Source: Caprella mutica
Taxonomy: Eukaryota > Arthropoda > Malacostraca > Amphipoda > Caprellidae
DNA length: 64,000 nt
Assembly: GCA_947561585.1 (NCBI GenBank)
Contig: CANNZV010002309.1
Location: 154,719 to 218,718, forward strand
Direction of reading: 5' to 3'
In this document: in pieces, positions 34,425-47,739 of the stretch
How positions within the stretch are numbered: position 1 is the stretch's first letter
Layout of the letters: each line of letters opens with the position of its first letter
The notes under the pieces: generated by a model
Database searches by the model: none
What the model was told of the DNA's origin: nothing
The model's input: the letters and a program-made list of their open reading frames with translations, nothing else
Position numbers and translations under genes: made by a program

Positions 34425-35395
34425 CTCTCGCTACTCCCTGACTGACGTGGTGACTACCCCGATCGGCTTAACCACTTCCTCGAACCTGCTCCTATTTTCA
34501 ATTGGGCATGTTGTTGGTTGCATGGAAAATGTCAAGCATTCTTTAAAGATGGAATGGTCGGGTTGTATCACATTTATAATATACTTTTTATCAATGGGTG
34601 AATATTGAGGCTTTTAAAGGTTTCGATCTTTGCATATCAACTGACAAAAGTGACCCCTGTTGACTGGAAGTACTTATATTTAGGGAACCAAAATAATTCT
34701 CTTCTTCCAGTGCGCTTGACACAGTTTGGATTACAGAAGGGCTAACACAAATTGTTAGCATTGCGTGACAATACTTCCTTCACAAAATTCTTTATGATTC
34801 CATCTTGCATTGATTGTGACTCATCCTAACTAGAAATTGAAGTAATAGACTCAGGCAGTACTGTCTCATTTTCCAAGATGAGTTACAACACACACATAGA
34901 TGTGTAAACGTCATGCAAAAGTTCATTACCGTAATAAATCACTGTTTCAACGCGACGCAGTGGTATTCTGGCTATCAAGTCATCCGTATGTCGGTATATA
35001 GGGACGCTGTGTCTCTGAGGGATTCATATTACTGAAGGAATATTGGGTCTGATTGGTTACCTAAAATAAGTACCATCTAATGTGCATGGAAATATAGATT
35101 GAATACTATTGCAGACACCTCTCTATAATAGCGAAAACTCTTTGGTCTGTCTACAATAAACTATAATAAAAAAATTAATTAAGCCTATATTTGTAGTACA
35201 TCACGGAATGTCTATTCTGGTTCAATTACAATAATTTTCTTGAAAATTATATCGAAAGGTTATTTAGACTTTGAATGTTCACCCGTCAAATAATATGTAC
35301 TATCTCTTTCTACAAACTGTCACATTCATTGATTAAGAGCCAGTGAATCTCTCAAAAAATTACAATAAAATCAAGCCTAACAATCAATTAGATTT
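34425..35395. other. No recognised gene
   Basis: No supportable gene or element is visible. Confidence 0.4.
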
Positions 35396-35964
35396 TAGAG
35401 GAGCATATTTTTCTTTTTACTTTCTTGGAATACTTTACATCTATAAAATATATAATCAATCAATGTAGTGGCACCATCGAATAATTAACTAACTCTCACC
35501 ACTCCTAGCTATTAGTAGAGCGAAGTCAGATACGTAATAGATATTGTGGTCAACATTCTTACTGTACATTTAATGGAGGGTGATACAGAAATAGCTGCTC
35601 CTTTAAATTTGAAAACACATACTAAATAGTAAATTTGTTTCCAGATAACACTATTTACACTATACAGGTTTGTGCATCACATTTGAGAATGTAGTTTCAT
35701 TTTTTTTTACAACAAATTATCTCACGCAGAAGAAATAAACTGCGTCCATCGCTTTATTGCAGATCACTATTTTGTGAATAATTATAATAAAATTGATTGT
35801 AGAGTAGTGAAACTTTGGTCACTGGAAGATTGCTTCTATGTTAGTATCTTGCTGAAATATTTTTTGAATCCATGAGAAAATTGGAAAGTTATGAACGTTT
35901 ATGTATTTTGAAGGCATTTTAACTGTCCATCGCTTTATTGCAGTTCTGTGAAAAGGCAAAAAAT

Positions 35965-36155
35965 GGACGATTTACTTATACCGAGAGGGTAGAAATTGTA
36001 GCAGGTCCTGCAGATGGGAGGACTCTTCTATATTTAGCTCTATAACTAGGAAGGGTTAAGAGAACAATAGTTTCTTTTGTGGAAAATCCTGACACAAACC
36101 CAAGGAGAGATGAGGGTACGAGAAAAAGAATTTCCCCTCGAAATATGCGAAAAAT
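35965..36155 (+). pseudogene. Duplicated transposase HTH fragment in the left arm
   Basis: The plus strand encodes TYTERVEIVAGPADG and an FVENPDTNPRRDEGTRKR hinge, parallel to the minus-strand copy in the right arm, with an in-frame TAA between them. It is the inverted duplicate of the transposase 5' end. Confidence 0.65.
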
Positions 36156-36419
36156 ATACGCAGGTAGGTCATAATGCAGCTAAGTTACACCAGTGCCTCC
36201 ATTTTTGACAAGGCTGTCATTGGTTTTACGTCAAAACAGTCCTGATGTAATGTCTCAAATGAAACGGTCAGAAATGCTCAATGGGGCTTAAAACCAGAGA
36301 ACAAGGCAATCATTTCATTAGAGTCTCTCACTTGATACCCAGAGATATGAGGAAAGAAGTTATAACCCTTCAAGCATGAGATTGTGCAAAGTAAAGCAAG
36401 AAAATCTCCTTTAGTCAAC

Positions 36420-37066
36420 GAGATAATTGCAAACTATTTGGCCAAGGGAACAAGTACTCAACAAAAGAGGCAATGTAGGATTGAATTGTTAGTTTTACAC
36501 CCTCTGGTACTCGGAAAGGGCCAATTAACGTTTCACCAATGATGCCCGCTTAAAACATACAGCCACAGCCTCCTTGTTGACGACGAAACCAGTGTGGATA
36601 AACAGCTCCAGTAGGATCCAAACTTTAACCCATCCATCCAGACAATCAAGGTTGGCTCTTTCCTCATCTGTTAAAAGAACAAGTAGGAAGTTTGTTCTAA
36701 TGTGTTTCTGTGTACATCTAATGCCTTTTTCCTTTTGGGTCTTGTCCATAGGAGGCCTGGTAATGGGCTCCACGTTCGTTCTCGTCTCATTTAAGACACT
36801 GTTTGGACGAATAACCAATGACAGCCTTGTCGAAAATGGAGGCACTAGTGTTATTTGGCTGCCTTATAACCTGCCTGGGTAGTTTGCGCCTAATTCGAGG
36901 GGAAAAAGCTTCTCCTCGTACTCTCATCTCTCCTTGGGTTGGTGTCGGGATTTTTATCAATAGAAACTATGTTTCTCTTATCCCTCCCAAATTCATTAGC
37001 TAAATAAAGAAGAGTCAACCCTTCTGCAGGACCTGTTACAATTTTTACCCTCTCGGTAGAAGTAAA
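36420..37066 (-). pseudogene. Decayed Tc1/mariner transposase
   Basis: On the minus strand the frame opens with TSTERVKIVTGPAEG, a helix-turn-helix start with GRDKR in the recognition-helix position. It shifts frame through a stop after the (P)RRDEST hinge, then shows LLTDEERANLDCLDGW with the first catalytic aspartate. In another frame follow RRQQGG and LIGPFRVPEGVKL, typical of Tc1/Tc3-like transposases after the first Asp. At least two frameshifts and several stops make it inactive. The later Asp/Glu residues of the DDE triad were not found. Confidence 0.75.
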
Positions 37067-37890
37067 TCGCCCATTTTATGGCCTTTTTACAGAGCTGCAA
37101 TAAACCGATGGACAGTTAAATGCCTTCAAAATACATAAACGTTCATAACTTTCCAATTTTCTCATGGATTCAAAAAATATTTCATCAAGATACTAACATA
37201 GAAGCAATCTTCAAGTGACCAAAGTTTCACTACTGTACGATCAATATTATTTAAATCATTCACAAAATAGTGATCTGCAATAGAGCGATGGACGCAGTCT
37301 ATAGTGAATATTTATATTCTCCTATAGAAAAATGTTGCTTGCATGAATGATAGTATACTATAATTGTTCACATGTTTGGGTATAGGAATTAACTAAAATA
37401 TGAAAATATTGTCTATGCGATGGATATTACTCTCATACGACCTTTGATTGACTAACTAATTAGTTTTAACTATTTTAAATCAATATTAGTTACTTAAACC
37501 TAATCGGCTTAACTTTTAATGTACTATCATGCTATGAAATAACCATGAAGGTTCTTAATAGGCACCCATTTTTTACCTTTCCTGACTGACTGACTGGATA
37601 ACCCAAACCTATATAGAGTTTGGGTGATCGCATTGACAAAAATACTCCATTTTCAAAACCTCAATAACTATAGGTTAATTAATGTGCTTTCATATTGTTA
37701 TTTAACAGGAGCTATTAGTTTAAAAAGCAGTATAAAACTATATAATATAATAATTTACATTCGTATTTATAGCCTCTGTGTCTCATTGGAACTTTTTGAC
37801 ATTTGGCTGTATTATCACCTCTCAAAATTATTGTCCAATGAGTGAAAGTAATAAAGAATCTATCCAATTGTGAATTTTCTTAATAACTAA

Positions 37891-38920
37891 TTTACAGAAA
37901 TACACATTTATAAATTAAATGGATAATGTAGGTAAACTGAACAGATTTTTGACCAAGCGCTTTCTTTTACTAAAGCATCGTCGTGTATAAACTATCTCCT
38001 GCTGCAACCGAATGAGATGTTCCGTGTTTGTGATCAATTCAAGTTATTTAAATTGGATTGAAATAATGGTTGATTTAAAGCTTTTCAATATAGTAAAATG
38101 ACGATATATTAATATATGTTTTCTAATCTTTCCACTGTGAACGCTCTAAAAAAGAATCTCATATTACTTTGGTCCATATAGGATTATGTCATGATGAAAA
38201 TTTCAACTTCTTTAAAAATATATTTGATTTACTATTATTAAGAAAATATCTAATTCAGTGTCAGAAACAAAATATTTAATTTACAATAATCAATAATATA
38301 TCTAATTTAATAATGATAACAATTCATTTATTTTTATATATATATATTTTTTCTTCCAAGTAACAATATCATTTATAAAGCAATGAAATAGATTTAATGA
38401 AACTAAATATAATTCTAATTTCATGGAACGAAAAATATAATTAACAATTTAATGATATGTACTATCACATAAACATCAATACAAAGAGAAAATATTCAGA
38501 ATGTCCTCCTTTAACCTCTATTACCACCACGAGGTCATTCATACCATGGTAACGAATAAAAACATCATTTACTAATTGACTAAACGTGTGTTCAATGATG
38601 TGATGAAGTACTGCAGTCTATTGATTTTACCCAATATAACTTATTCATTTAGACTAGTTAGAATTGGAATACAGGCCCCTGTTATTGAATGACAAACCCA
38701 TGTTAGTATTTACAGTGGATATGAATGATAGTAAAACGTCTGCATTATGAAGTTCTGCGTTATGAAGAGCTCGAGCAATGAAGGACCTGAGTTATGAAGT
38801 ATTTTCTATCTTCTTTCCAAGATTTTAATCATAGAAAACTATCAGTGTCCCTGAGCTATGAAGTGGCTCTGAGTTGTGAAGAAACCAATACTTCATAACT
38901 CAGGAGTAATAATTCTCATG
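37891..38920. other. No recognised gene
   Basis: Contains the second copy of the dispersed segment noted at 33.5 kb (about 38455-38510). Near 38740-38900 a degenerate tandem of GAGTTATGAAG-type units is seen. No genes. Confidence 0.4.
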
Positions 38921-38974
38921 AAAACCCCATGTTGGTACTATACTTCTCATAACAAATTCATGTACTTTTTCTTA

Positions 38975-39350
38975 TGACTAACCCATGTTGATACTACTTC
39001 TACAAATTCATGTTGGTACTACTTCTCATTACAAACTCATGTTGGTACTACTTCTCATTACAAACTCATGTTGGTACTACTTCTCATTACAAACTCATGT
39101 TGATACTACTTCTACAAATTCATGTTGATACTACTTCTACAAATTCATGTTGGTACTACTTCTCATTACAAACTCATATTGGTACTACTCCTCATTACAA
39201 ACTCATGTTGGTACTACTTCTCATTACAAACTCATGTTGGTACTACTTCTCATTACAAACTCATGTTGGTACTACTTCTCATTACAAACTCATGTTGGTA
39301 CTACTTTCCATTACAAACTCATGGTGGTACTACTTCTCATTACAAACACA
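38975..39350. repeat. 29-bp minisatellite (CTCATTACAAACTCATGTTG)
   Basis: About 13 copies of a 29-bp unit ending GTACTACTT, some shortened by loss of CTCATT. As 29 is not a multiple of three, three open frames with the same cyclic peptide appear; none is a gene. Confidence 0.92.
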
Positions 39351-41875
39351 AATACAAGACAAAAATTTAAAAAACTTATATTTTTATGTACATATAATGT
39401 CAATTATCTCAAGAATTAACTTTCTCGTGTCAGTATATACTCAGGTAGGAAGTTAGGTCAGACCTATCGAAGAGGATGGAAGGAGGCCCCACTATTATTC
39501 CATGGCCCCACCATAATTTCATCACTGGGTAATATCTATCCCATCAAAACTGCTGAATGCTCCTCCAGAAAAGTGGTCTTTTCAATTAAAATTCTCATTA
39601 AAAACTTGATCGATCCCCCACCCCACTACTCTTAAATTAAGAAACTCCTTTCAATAGATTGTCAACAACGTTATTAATTTTTCATCCATATAAATAAGAA
39701 ATGAATTAACCATTTAGTACCCAGTGGGTCACTGGAGGCACAATATGAATAACCAGTAAGGTTCACAAACAAGCCTCGATATAAAATCAAGCAATACACG
39801 CGAGCTTTTCGGGCAATGATAAAATTTATTATAATATGAATTCAATGACTGAAAAATATTAGTAATAGTACATCATCAAAAAAAAAAAAAAAGATACGAA
39901 TACTGAAAGAGAAAAATAGAGTTTTTCCACATTATCGAATGAATTTTATTGTCTAACTAGAATTGCTAGATTAAAGTGATGCTTTAAATATTTTAAGGTA
40001 AGGCCAAACTTATAAATGGTTTGCACATAATTACATACCTTAGTACCTAATAATCTCTTCTAATTTAAAAGAACAATAGGTTACATAATTATGTGCTCAG
40101 TTTTTTTTAACACGCATTTGCACTCAGGATATGTCACGTGGCAATTGACTTGTGCTATTATTAAAACATAAATTAAAAGATTTTGAAACAAGTACTTTCT
40201 ATTTTATTTCATAAATTCAATCATAAAGATAATGTAAATTTCTCGCGTGAGAAAATCAGACTATCAAAGGAAAGAGTCACTGCATGATGCTAATTTCATA
40301 AATCAAAGTCTTTCAAATTCTATTATTCTAAAATTTTATAATGAAAGTTCATCGTAAAAATACATCAATTTTAAAATATCTATGTAAAATAATTAGAATA
40401 GAGTAAGTTACTTCTTGGAGATGTGTATTTAATAAACTATGAAAAAACTTGCATCGATTTACTTTCCTTTGACTAAACATTGAAGATCACCATATAGATA
40501 TTTGATGAGATAATTATTATATTTATAATATTTTGTTATCATAAATGAGTAAATGGAGCCACTGTCAAATTACTCTCATTCTTAGTATTGCTATCAAGAA
40601 TACAAATTAGGTGGATATCAGACACTTCTGAGGTATCGTATTTATTATAGAACTACAAGATTTCAATCCAAGAGAGGCTGAATTATACAGATCTTTCATA
40701 GGAAATTGGATGAGCAACTTGATATTATGTAGTTGTTTTGCAGCGAATGAAATTTAATAGAATGTTAATCTAACATTTGTTAGGGTTCAAAAGTAGCTTC
40801 AAAATAAACTTCTAATTTTTGTCTTCAGAGATTTTTATATTTGGTACCAAGTATACAAGTGTAAAAATTCTTATATATCCACATATATTATCTAAAGCTG
40901 AAGATCTTTCATTCAATGTAAGAGTGTTTCATAAGTTCGATAAGAAGAAACTGGGATTTTGATTAGACTTTCATTTTTTAAAGTAAGTACTCTCTACTTT
41001 ATCTTCCACGGCCCCCATATATGACTTATGTAATATGAATGTGATTCTGTCCACGGTCTATTAGTATGGCCTATCATTAAAATACAAAATTAAATACAAT
41101 ACCAAAATAAAATATTAAAGTTCTTATTTAGAAGACTATATTTTTAAGGCCTGTTATAATTATGATTTCTTCTACAAAACATTTTTTTTGTTCCTAAGTA
41201 TATCTATGATATTCCAATATTTTATATAAAATTAATATACAGGGTGGAACACAAAAAAGTGTACCAGAATTTAACTGATAATATATAAATTAATTCTGCT
41301 TGTTGCTTATGTTCAGAAAAGTGTCTTTTATCACTATAGTATATTCTAGCAAATATTTTTTGTTATAATATGTAAGTAGCACAAAACAGTTTTCCACGTA
41401 AAAAGCATTTAAAAATTTAAAATTAATATTTTTATTTTGTTGCACACACAAATATTTTATTATTGAGAATTATTTGATAGTTTTGATTTAAGAAATTATC
41501 CTGAAATTTGAATTATTTATGGGAATAACAATTTTATCGGATCTGATGGCAGCACATAGGATCATCTTCGATGAAAATCATTTACAATTAATTACAATTA
41601 GACATAGCATTAATGGCCTCCCAGAATATTATATCTCATACCTTATAATTATATTTTTGTGAGGATAATTTAAGAATAAAGTTTATTTATCTCCAACAAG
41701 TTATTTAGATATCTTGAGGAATAAAAACACGTGTGAAATTATGGTCATAAAGAATAATCCTGAGTTAATCAAAAGAGCCCTGCGATCGATGTGAGCAAGA
41801 TGCAAAAAGGTGTCGCATATACGCATACATATAAGGGCTGTCATGTCGAATAGATCCTTATATTTTATGTTAAAG
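39351..41875. other. No recognised gene
   Basis: AT-rich. A short inverted repeat (GCACATAATTA) flanks about 40022-40098, and a relic of the 32-bp minisatellite unit lies at about 40258-40330. The segment beginning ACAGGGTGGAACACAAAAAA near 41240 looks like a transposon end but no partner was found. Confidence 0.4.
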
Positions 41876-41882
41876 TCATTAA

Positions 41883-42750
41883 GGGGACCGTCCCCGAAGA
41901 AATCTCAAAATTTTATATTTTTTTTATTGTGTAAATAGTTGCTTTATAACCTTCTTATAGTGTGTGCAAAATATCAGACGTATCGTATAACTCTAACCCC
42001 CCTGGGGAGAGGAAGAAAGGGAAAAGTGGGCCGGGGGGCAGGGAGTCAATATGCACTCTAAAAACCATTTCTCAGCCAATTATAATTCGTAATAATAAAT
42101 TATATCGATATATCTGGTATCTAACATACCAGTATAGCACGCCCACACCAATGAATGCAAAGAGAGATTAGTCAGTTGTCCCCAAAACTTCGAAGTGGAT
42201 GGATGCTCCGTGTCAGATCATCAAACTTTGAAAGGAAATTCCTACTAATTCTGATATCTACAAATCTTGTAATTCAAAACAAAACCCCTGGTTTTTGGTT
42301 GAAGCTAGAGCATTGCAGTTTTTTGCATTCGATACTCCATAATGATATCTACAATATGATTTTCTTCGATTTTTGATTTTCGAATTTGTTGTAGAAAATT
42401 TTTTCCGACAAAAAATTATTTTCAAATTTTTTGGTTTCCTTTTATGAAAAAGTCGAAATTTAGAAAACCCATTCGAAAATCAAAAATCGAAGAAAATCAT
42501 ATTGTAGATATCAGTATGGAGTATCGAATGCAAAAACTGCAATGCTCTAGCTTCAAGCAAAAACCAGGGGCTTTGTTTTTTGAAATGGTTCGAAATTTGT
42601 TCGAAATTCGAATAACTCGTTTTTTATGGATCTAATAGAAAAAATGTCACGAACAAAAACGATAGATAATTCAATTTTATATATACATTCAAAGTTTCAG
42701 AACCATAACTTCAATAATAATTTTTTTTCAAAATTTTGGGGACGGTTCCC
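41883..42750. mobile_element. TTAA-flanked foldback element, 868 bp
   Basis: Precisely flanked by TTAA (41879-41882 and 42751-42754). Terminal repeats GGG(G/A)ACCGTCCCC and an adjacent CAAAATTTT match in inverse. Internally a pair of ~145-bp arms (about 42240-42385 and 42465-42610) forms a near-perfect palindrome containing GATATCTACAATATGATTTT. TTAA targets are the hallmark of piggyBac-type elements. No transposase is encoded, so it would be nonautonomous. The three open frames inside are not genes. Confidence 0.75.
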
Positions 42751-42754
42751 TTAA

Positions 42755-44095
42755 AATCGAGTGTAATTTTGTACACTTTTCATAAATATCTATAATAATG
42801 TTATTATTATAAATTGAAAAAAATATTTTAAGCTTTTGTATAATTTTTTTTCACATCGTCCCTGTTTTTCTTCAGCACAACTTTGGTAGAAGAATATTAC
42901 CAATTAAACGTCATTTTCTAGAGTGATAAACACACCTAAATAATCTTAATGCAACAAAAATAATTGAAGTAACTTGATTTATTCTAATGTTATAAGCAGT
43001 CAAATTCGGCTGAACAGTTTTGTGGAATTAAATGAACCACGTTGGGTATACATCTTGTTTCTTGATGAAAATATTCATATGACAATTCTTGGGACAGAAA
43101 CACGACAGAATCTCGTAGACCATTTTCTAGCAGAAGAGCAATCCATTTGTTTTTAGCGATTAAATATTTTATTTTAATTAGATTCTTGCTCTGAGTTAAA
43201 AAATATTTAATAGATGCATTCTAATTCCAGTTGAAAGTCCCAAACTTCAAATGTATTCCCATTTGAACAGGAAGAGAGTAGAACTGACGAGGTAATATAA
43301 TGAAGTTGAAAGTCAGTGATTGTTGCTACGTTAAATCTTTTGGTTTGCGAACAGTCGACCTGCAGATGAAATTCCAGACACTAATTTATGGGAAAAGTTC
43401 AAATTAAGTTAAATTGATGTAATGCATAGTGCATGGTATTTTTGAAAAATATTTATAATTTTTTTCATTATATTGGTGTGATCCTGAATAAATAAATTGT
43501 GGTACTCAAAATTTATAACCAAACACTAAATTGGCATTTTATTTAACTAACAAATTCTTTTTTTGATTAATTAAATGTAATCATTTTCTGAAAAATCTGA
43601 GGTTCCGTAGCTTAAGATCTCCTTTGAATCAACTCTTAATGGTTAAGGATTATTAACAAAATGAATTTATTCAGTTTAACGGGTCTTCTTGCTCTCAACC
43701 AGGCCTAAGATAAGAACAGATCACAAGTGGTGAACACAGTCTTCTTACTCTTCGATAATTCGATTGATGTCGTACTCGCAGTCTTTTTCCTCTCTGACAA
43801 TTCTGATGTGGTTGAGCTTGCAGTTACCTGCTGATGTGCTCCAAATAGTATTTGTACTATTTTCGTAATTGGGCAAATTTTATTGAAGTTTCAGCGTTAC
43901 CTAATCAAATAACTTCGATTTTTAATTTCTCACAGAGTGTTTGTATCACAATACTTAAATAAACAATGATTAATATTGTGGGAATAACATTATGGTGGGA
44001 CCTTTTAAACTAGGTATGTAAATTATCATTAAGTTGCTGGTCCATCAATTTCCCACTATGTGTGGTCCATATGAGTGATATCAACTGCGGAAATT
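42755..44095. other. No recognised gene; repeat relic near 43.73 kb
   Basis: A 60-codon plus-strand open frame ends at 43156 and has no recognisable features. At about 43735-43835, CTTCGATAATTCGATTGATG and GCAGTCTTTTTCC resemble the repeated units at 60.4 kb. Confidence 0.35.
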
Positions 44096-44099
44096 ATTT

Positions 44100-46000
44100 C
44101 AGAGAGAAGCAGAATTTTCCTTGTTGAACTATTCCTTGCCGGACGTTTCCCTGCCAAAGTTTTCTCATCTGTCCTTTCCACCGCTGGACTTTTTTCCCAT
44201 CCAATAATTTGAAGTTTAATCATATTTTTCTATTGTTGTTACTCTGTTAAAATGTCAAATAACCATAATAATTAATCTTGTTAACATTTGTAAATCGTTC
44301 AGTCATGGTAAATCAAATCGTTCAGCCATGGTAGGTTGGAACTTGATGTAGAACTACCTCCTCGAGGTGAGTTCTGGGTTGCCGCTATTACTACATGGGC
44401 AAGCTAAGAGCTGTAGTTTTATTATATGAATATCATAACGCAGTTTTTATATTGCTATATAATGCAGTCATGGATTAACTTCCAGTGTATATAATTTTTT
44501 TTCATGAAAACGTGATATAATACATATCTTGCCCCCCCCCCCCCCCCACTAGAGTTGGAGGTGGAAAACATTACTATGTGATCAAATATATTAAATTGAA
44601 ACAATATAGACCTCATTAAACCAATCAGATCATATTATGAATGATCTGAGCAATACAAAACAACAATATGATATAATTAATCAAAAATTTAACTAAATGG
44701 TTCATTTTCCCTCGCCTCCCGGGGGTAGAAGATACTTACGTAGAACTTTTTTCTTTGTAAGTATCAAATATATGGACCTTTAACCTCATGTTTACAGATG
44801 TAGCAGTCCTTTGCGTGATCAAGAACCTATTATAATGTCGTGATAGATTTCAAATAACAGAAAATTTCTCCAAAATATGACATTTTCTCCCATTCCCTCG
44901 GGTGCAGAATATTTCTACGTAGAACTTTGTTATTGCTACAAATGAACTTATCAGACCTTTATAATCATGTATGCTGTTATAGCATTTCTTAAAGATGTTG
45001 ATAACCCAGTTTAACGTCACATTAGATTATGGGGGGTTTTCAGTTTATTTTCTACAATTCCCCCTGTCCTGGGGGATGTAATTTTTCCTATCGTGTTTTT
45101 TCACCCATGTGCTAATTTCTATCATTGTAGCTATAGGCAAAATAGAAAAATAAAACTAATGATTACTACCTCACGCAAAATGTTTATGGTATGCTGAAAG
45201 TTTCTATATGTATTTGGATATTTATGCAATCTCTATGGATCTTGAATGTTGTTATAACGAATTATTAATTAAATTATTAGATTTTAATCACTATTACAGT
45301 TTAACATTATTATTCATAATTTTCATTAATTCGAAAAGGTTATTTCTTACATTAATAATAGTTTCTATAAACCTGTTACCAAACAGATTGCATTCTTCAA
45401 GACTCATCTCATTCATTATTCTACATTATTACCTAGGTTTGAGATAGATATTAATGATCCAAATTGTAAATGTTAGTAACGCTTCCTAATATAAAAATTT
45501 ACCAAAACTGAAACATTATATAGGAAAATATAAATATAAATTTTAAATTTAAATAATAATTAATATGTTCACTACATGTCTAATCTTTTTTTGAATCAAT
45601 TGTTAATTAATTATATCATTTTACCTACAATATAACAGTATCACAATGCAGATTAATTTTGCCCCCAACTCATTGAATCTGTTTTGAATTAGTTACTACT
45701 TCCATAATTAGCTTTCATTGGAGATTTTTAGACCAAATGTACGTCATTGTTTCTAATTCTTCCTCAAACCTTATTACTTGATAAATCTTGATGTACGGAT
45801 TTATTTACTTCAACTTACTTTTCATTTCATATTAATGGCGAAACTACTGTGAGTTCTTAGGGTATGAATATTGAATATGCATATTGAAAAAAAAAAAACA
45901 CTATAAAAAGAGATCAATATTAAGTGTAAATTTTTTCAGTACGATATATTATTAGTGTAAAATAAAAATTGTTTATACGAATATTCTTTCATAAATATGT
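44100..46000 (+). repeat. Dispersed repeat family member 1 (long form)
   Basis: Matches 57830-58750 in the same orientation: GCCGGAC / CCCGCC-type repeats at the left end, then AAATGTCA...TTTGT, and, after an interruption at about 44300-45150, GATTACTACCTC(A/G)C, CAATCTCTAT, TTGAATGTT and CATCTCATTCATTAT. The extra 850 bp contains a poly(C) run (44531-44549) and two ~180-bp tandem units starting CCCTCG near 44710 and 44897. Confidence 0.75.
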
Positions 46001-46620
46001 GTTATATCGCTCATTTTTCACCATATGCTTCTATAATTGAATAAACTCTCATTAATTTCAAATGGGCACTGAAATTTCATATTATTTTTTATATTATTTT
46101 TTTTATTATTCAAAATGAATAATAGCTATATGGCCTAGATTAAAAGAATTGTATAGTGAATACTCACATAAAAAAATACAAATATAAATATACAAACATT
46201 ATACGAATAATATCTCGTATTGAAAACTTATCCATTCTGTCGATCGAAAACAATTCGTTATATTTACTTTACCAAAGAAAATCCAAAGAAAAGTGTACCT
46301 CACCAGTTAATATTCCATGAATAATTGATTATGCGACAGTATTCGAAACACCCACAGTTAATGGAATAGATTGGGATACAATCAATACATTCAGCTTTAG
46401 TCTCGAAACGAATATAACTTTTGCATTTTAGTGGACAGTTGAAAATTAAATTAGAAAAAATAATAATAGAGGGATCATTTTGAATGGCAGATTACAATAA
46501 ATAAATTATCATAATTTTGATAATATCTGAACAATTTTGGTCATGAAAGTGTAATAGGTGAGGGTAGAATATAAATCCTCAATTATTATCCTTGTTGAGT
46601 AATTTATAATCTATAACACC
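46001..46620. other. No recognised gene
   Basis: AT-rich, nothing supported. Confidence 0.4.
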
Positions 46621-47530
46621 ACTTATAGAGTTTGGTATTAAGAAAATTCACCATTATAGATAATTTTTTATTACTTTCACACGTTGGACAATACTCGTTA
46701 AAGATGATAAAATAACCTAATGTTAAAAGTGCAAAGAATATTGATACACAAAAGCTGAATCACGATCATAATTTTTATGTAATTACATAGATTGTAAAAC
46801 AACTCTCGTTAAATATAAATGCACACTAACTAAGTAACATATATCATAGATTTAGAATTTCATAGATATTATTGACAGATAAGATATTAGATATATTTGT
46901 CCATGCGATCACTCTAACCAACTACTTAAGACAGGTTTTGGGTTACCCAGTCAGTCAGAAAAGAAAGTTAAAAAAAGGTGACAATTATTATCAATTAAGT
47001 AACTAAGATTGGTTAAAAAATAATTAGGACTAATTAGTTAGTTAATCGAAAATCGTATGAGAGCAGTGGCTATCGATCGCTTGGAGATTTTGTATATTTT
47101 AGTTTATTCTAATAGCCTTAGATGTGAAGCCTTGCATGGATATTATACTCGAGATATAATTGTAGAATTTTCCGCAACCTATTTTTCAAATGTGATTCAC
47201 AAACCTGTATAGTGTATACAGAGTTATCAGGAAAAGAATGAACTACTTAGTATGTGTTTTCAAATTTAAGGTTCAGCTGTTTCTGTATCATCCTCCATTT
47301 AAATAACAATGAATCTAATGACGCCAATTTTTATTACGTATCTTATTTCGCTATATATATCGATTGAGGATAAATATATCTATTATTATATTAAAATAAA
47401 AATGTGATAGATAATGAATATATAGATAAACTACTAATAGATAGGAAGATATGTATATTAGTGGTGATAGTTAGTTTAATTATTCAATGGTGCCATTACA
47501 TGAATTAATTATATATTGTAATGAAAAAAG
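46620..47530 (+). repeat. Dispersed repeat copy B (uninterrupted)
   Basis: Inverted relative to copy A at 35.4-37.9 kb. It lacks the Tc1/mariner element present in copy A and has its own extra ~90 bp near 47354-47440. No open frame. Confidence 0.75.
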
Positions 47531-47739
47531 CAAAGAGCAATATATTCTTCTTTTAATAATCATGATGATTGATTCTACTGTTTTTAGAGGTTCCCTTTTC
47601 CTTTATGAATGAATGTAAAAGGAGAAGTTGGTACATGCACGATTGACATGTGAACATTCATAAACTAAATAATAATCTTGATATTTATGTCAACAAAATA
47701 CGAAATTTATAGCGGAATAGACATTTCTTGATGTTCTAT

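Larger units (their letters stand above)
35738..37299 (-). mobile_element. Tc1/mariner-type element, 1,562 bp, with ~500-bp inverted arms
   Basis: The ends (A/G)ACTGCGTCCATCGCT are flanked by TA on each side (35736-35737 and 37300-37301), the target-site duplication of this superfamily. The two arms each contain the 5' part of a transposase gene (helix-turn-helix region) in opposite orientations, so the element is an inverted duplication of its own 5' half. The single central region carries the catalytic part of the transposase, on the minus strand. Confidence 0.8.
35400..37890 (-). repeat. Dispersed repeat copy A, interrupted by a Tc1/mariner element
   Basis: The outer parts (about 35400-35737 and 37300-37890) match, in inverted orientation, a continuous sequence at about 46620-47530. 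Shared landmarks include ACAAACCTGTATAGTGT, TCAGTCAG before a TTTGGGTTA match, and ATTACTTTCAC. The comparison places the 35738-37299 element as a later insertion. Confidence 0.75.

Noticed and set aside
39010..39456. Hydrophobic repeat protein
   Set aside because: The 29-bp unit gives the same cyclic peptide in three frames; no gene signals.
44531..44549. Poly(C) run as a functional element
   Set aside because: A simple homopolymer inside a repeat insertion; its length is also prone to sequencing error.
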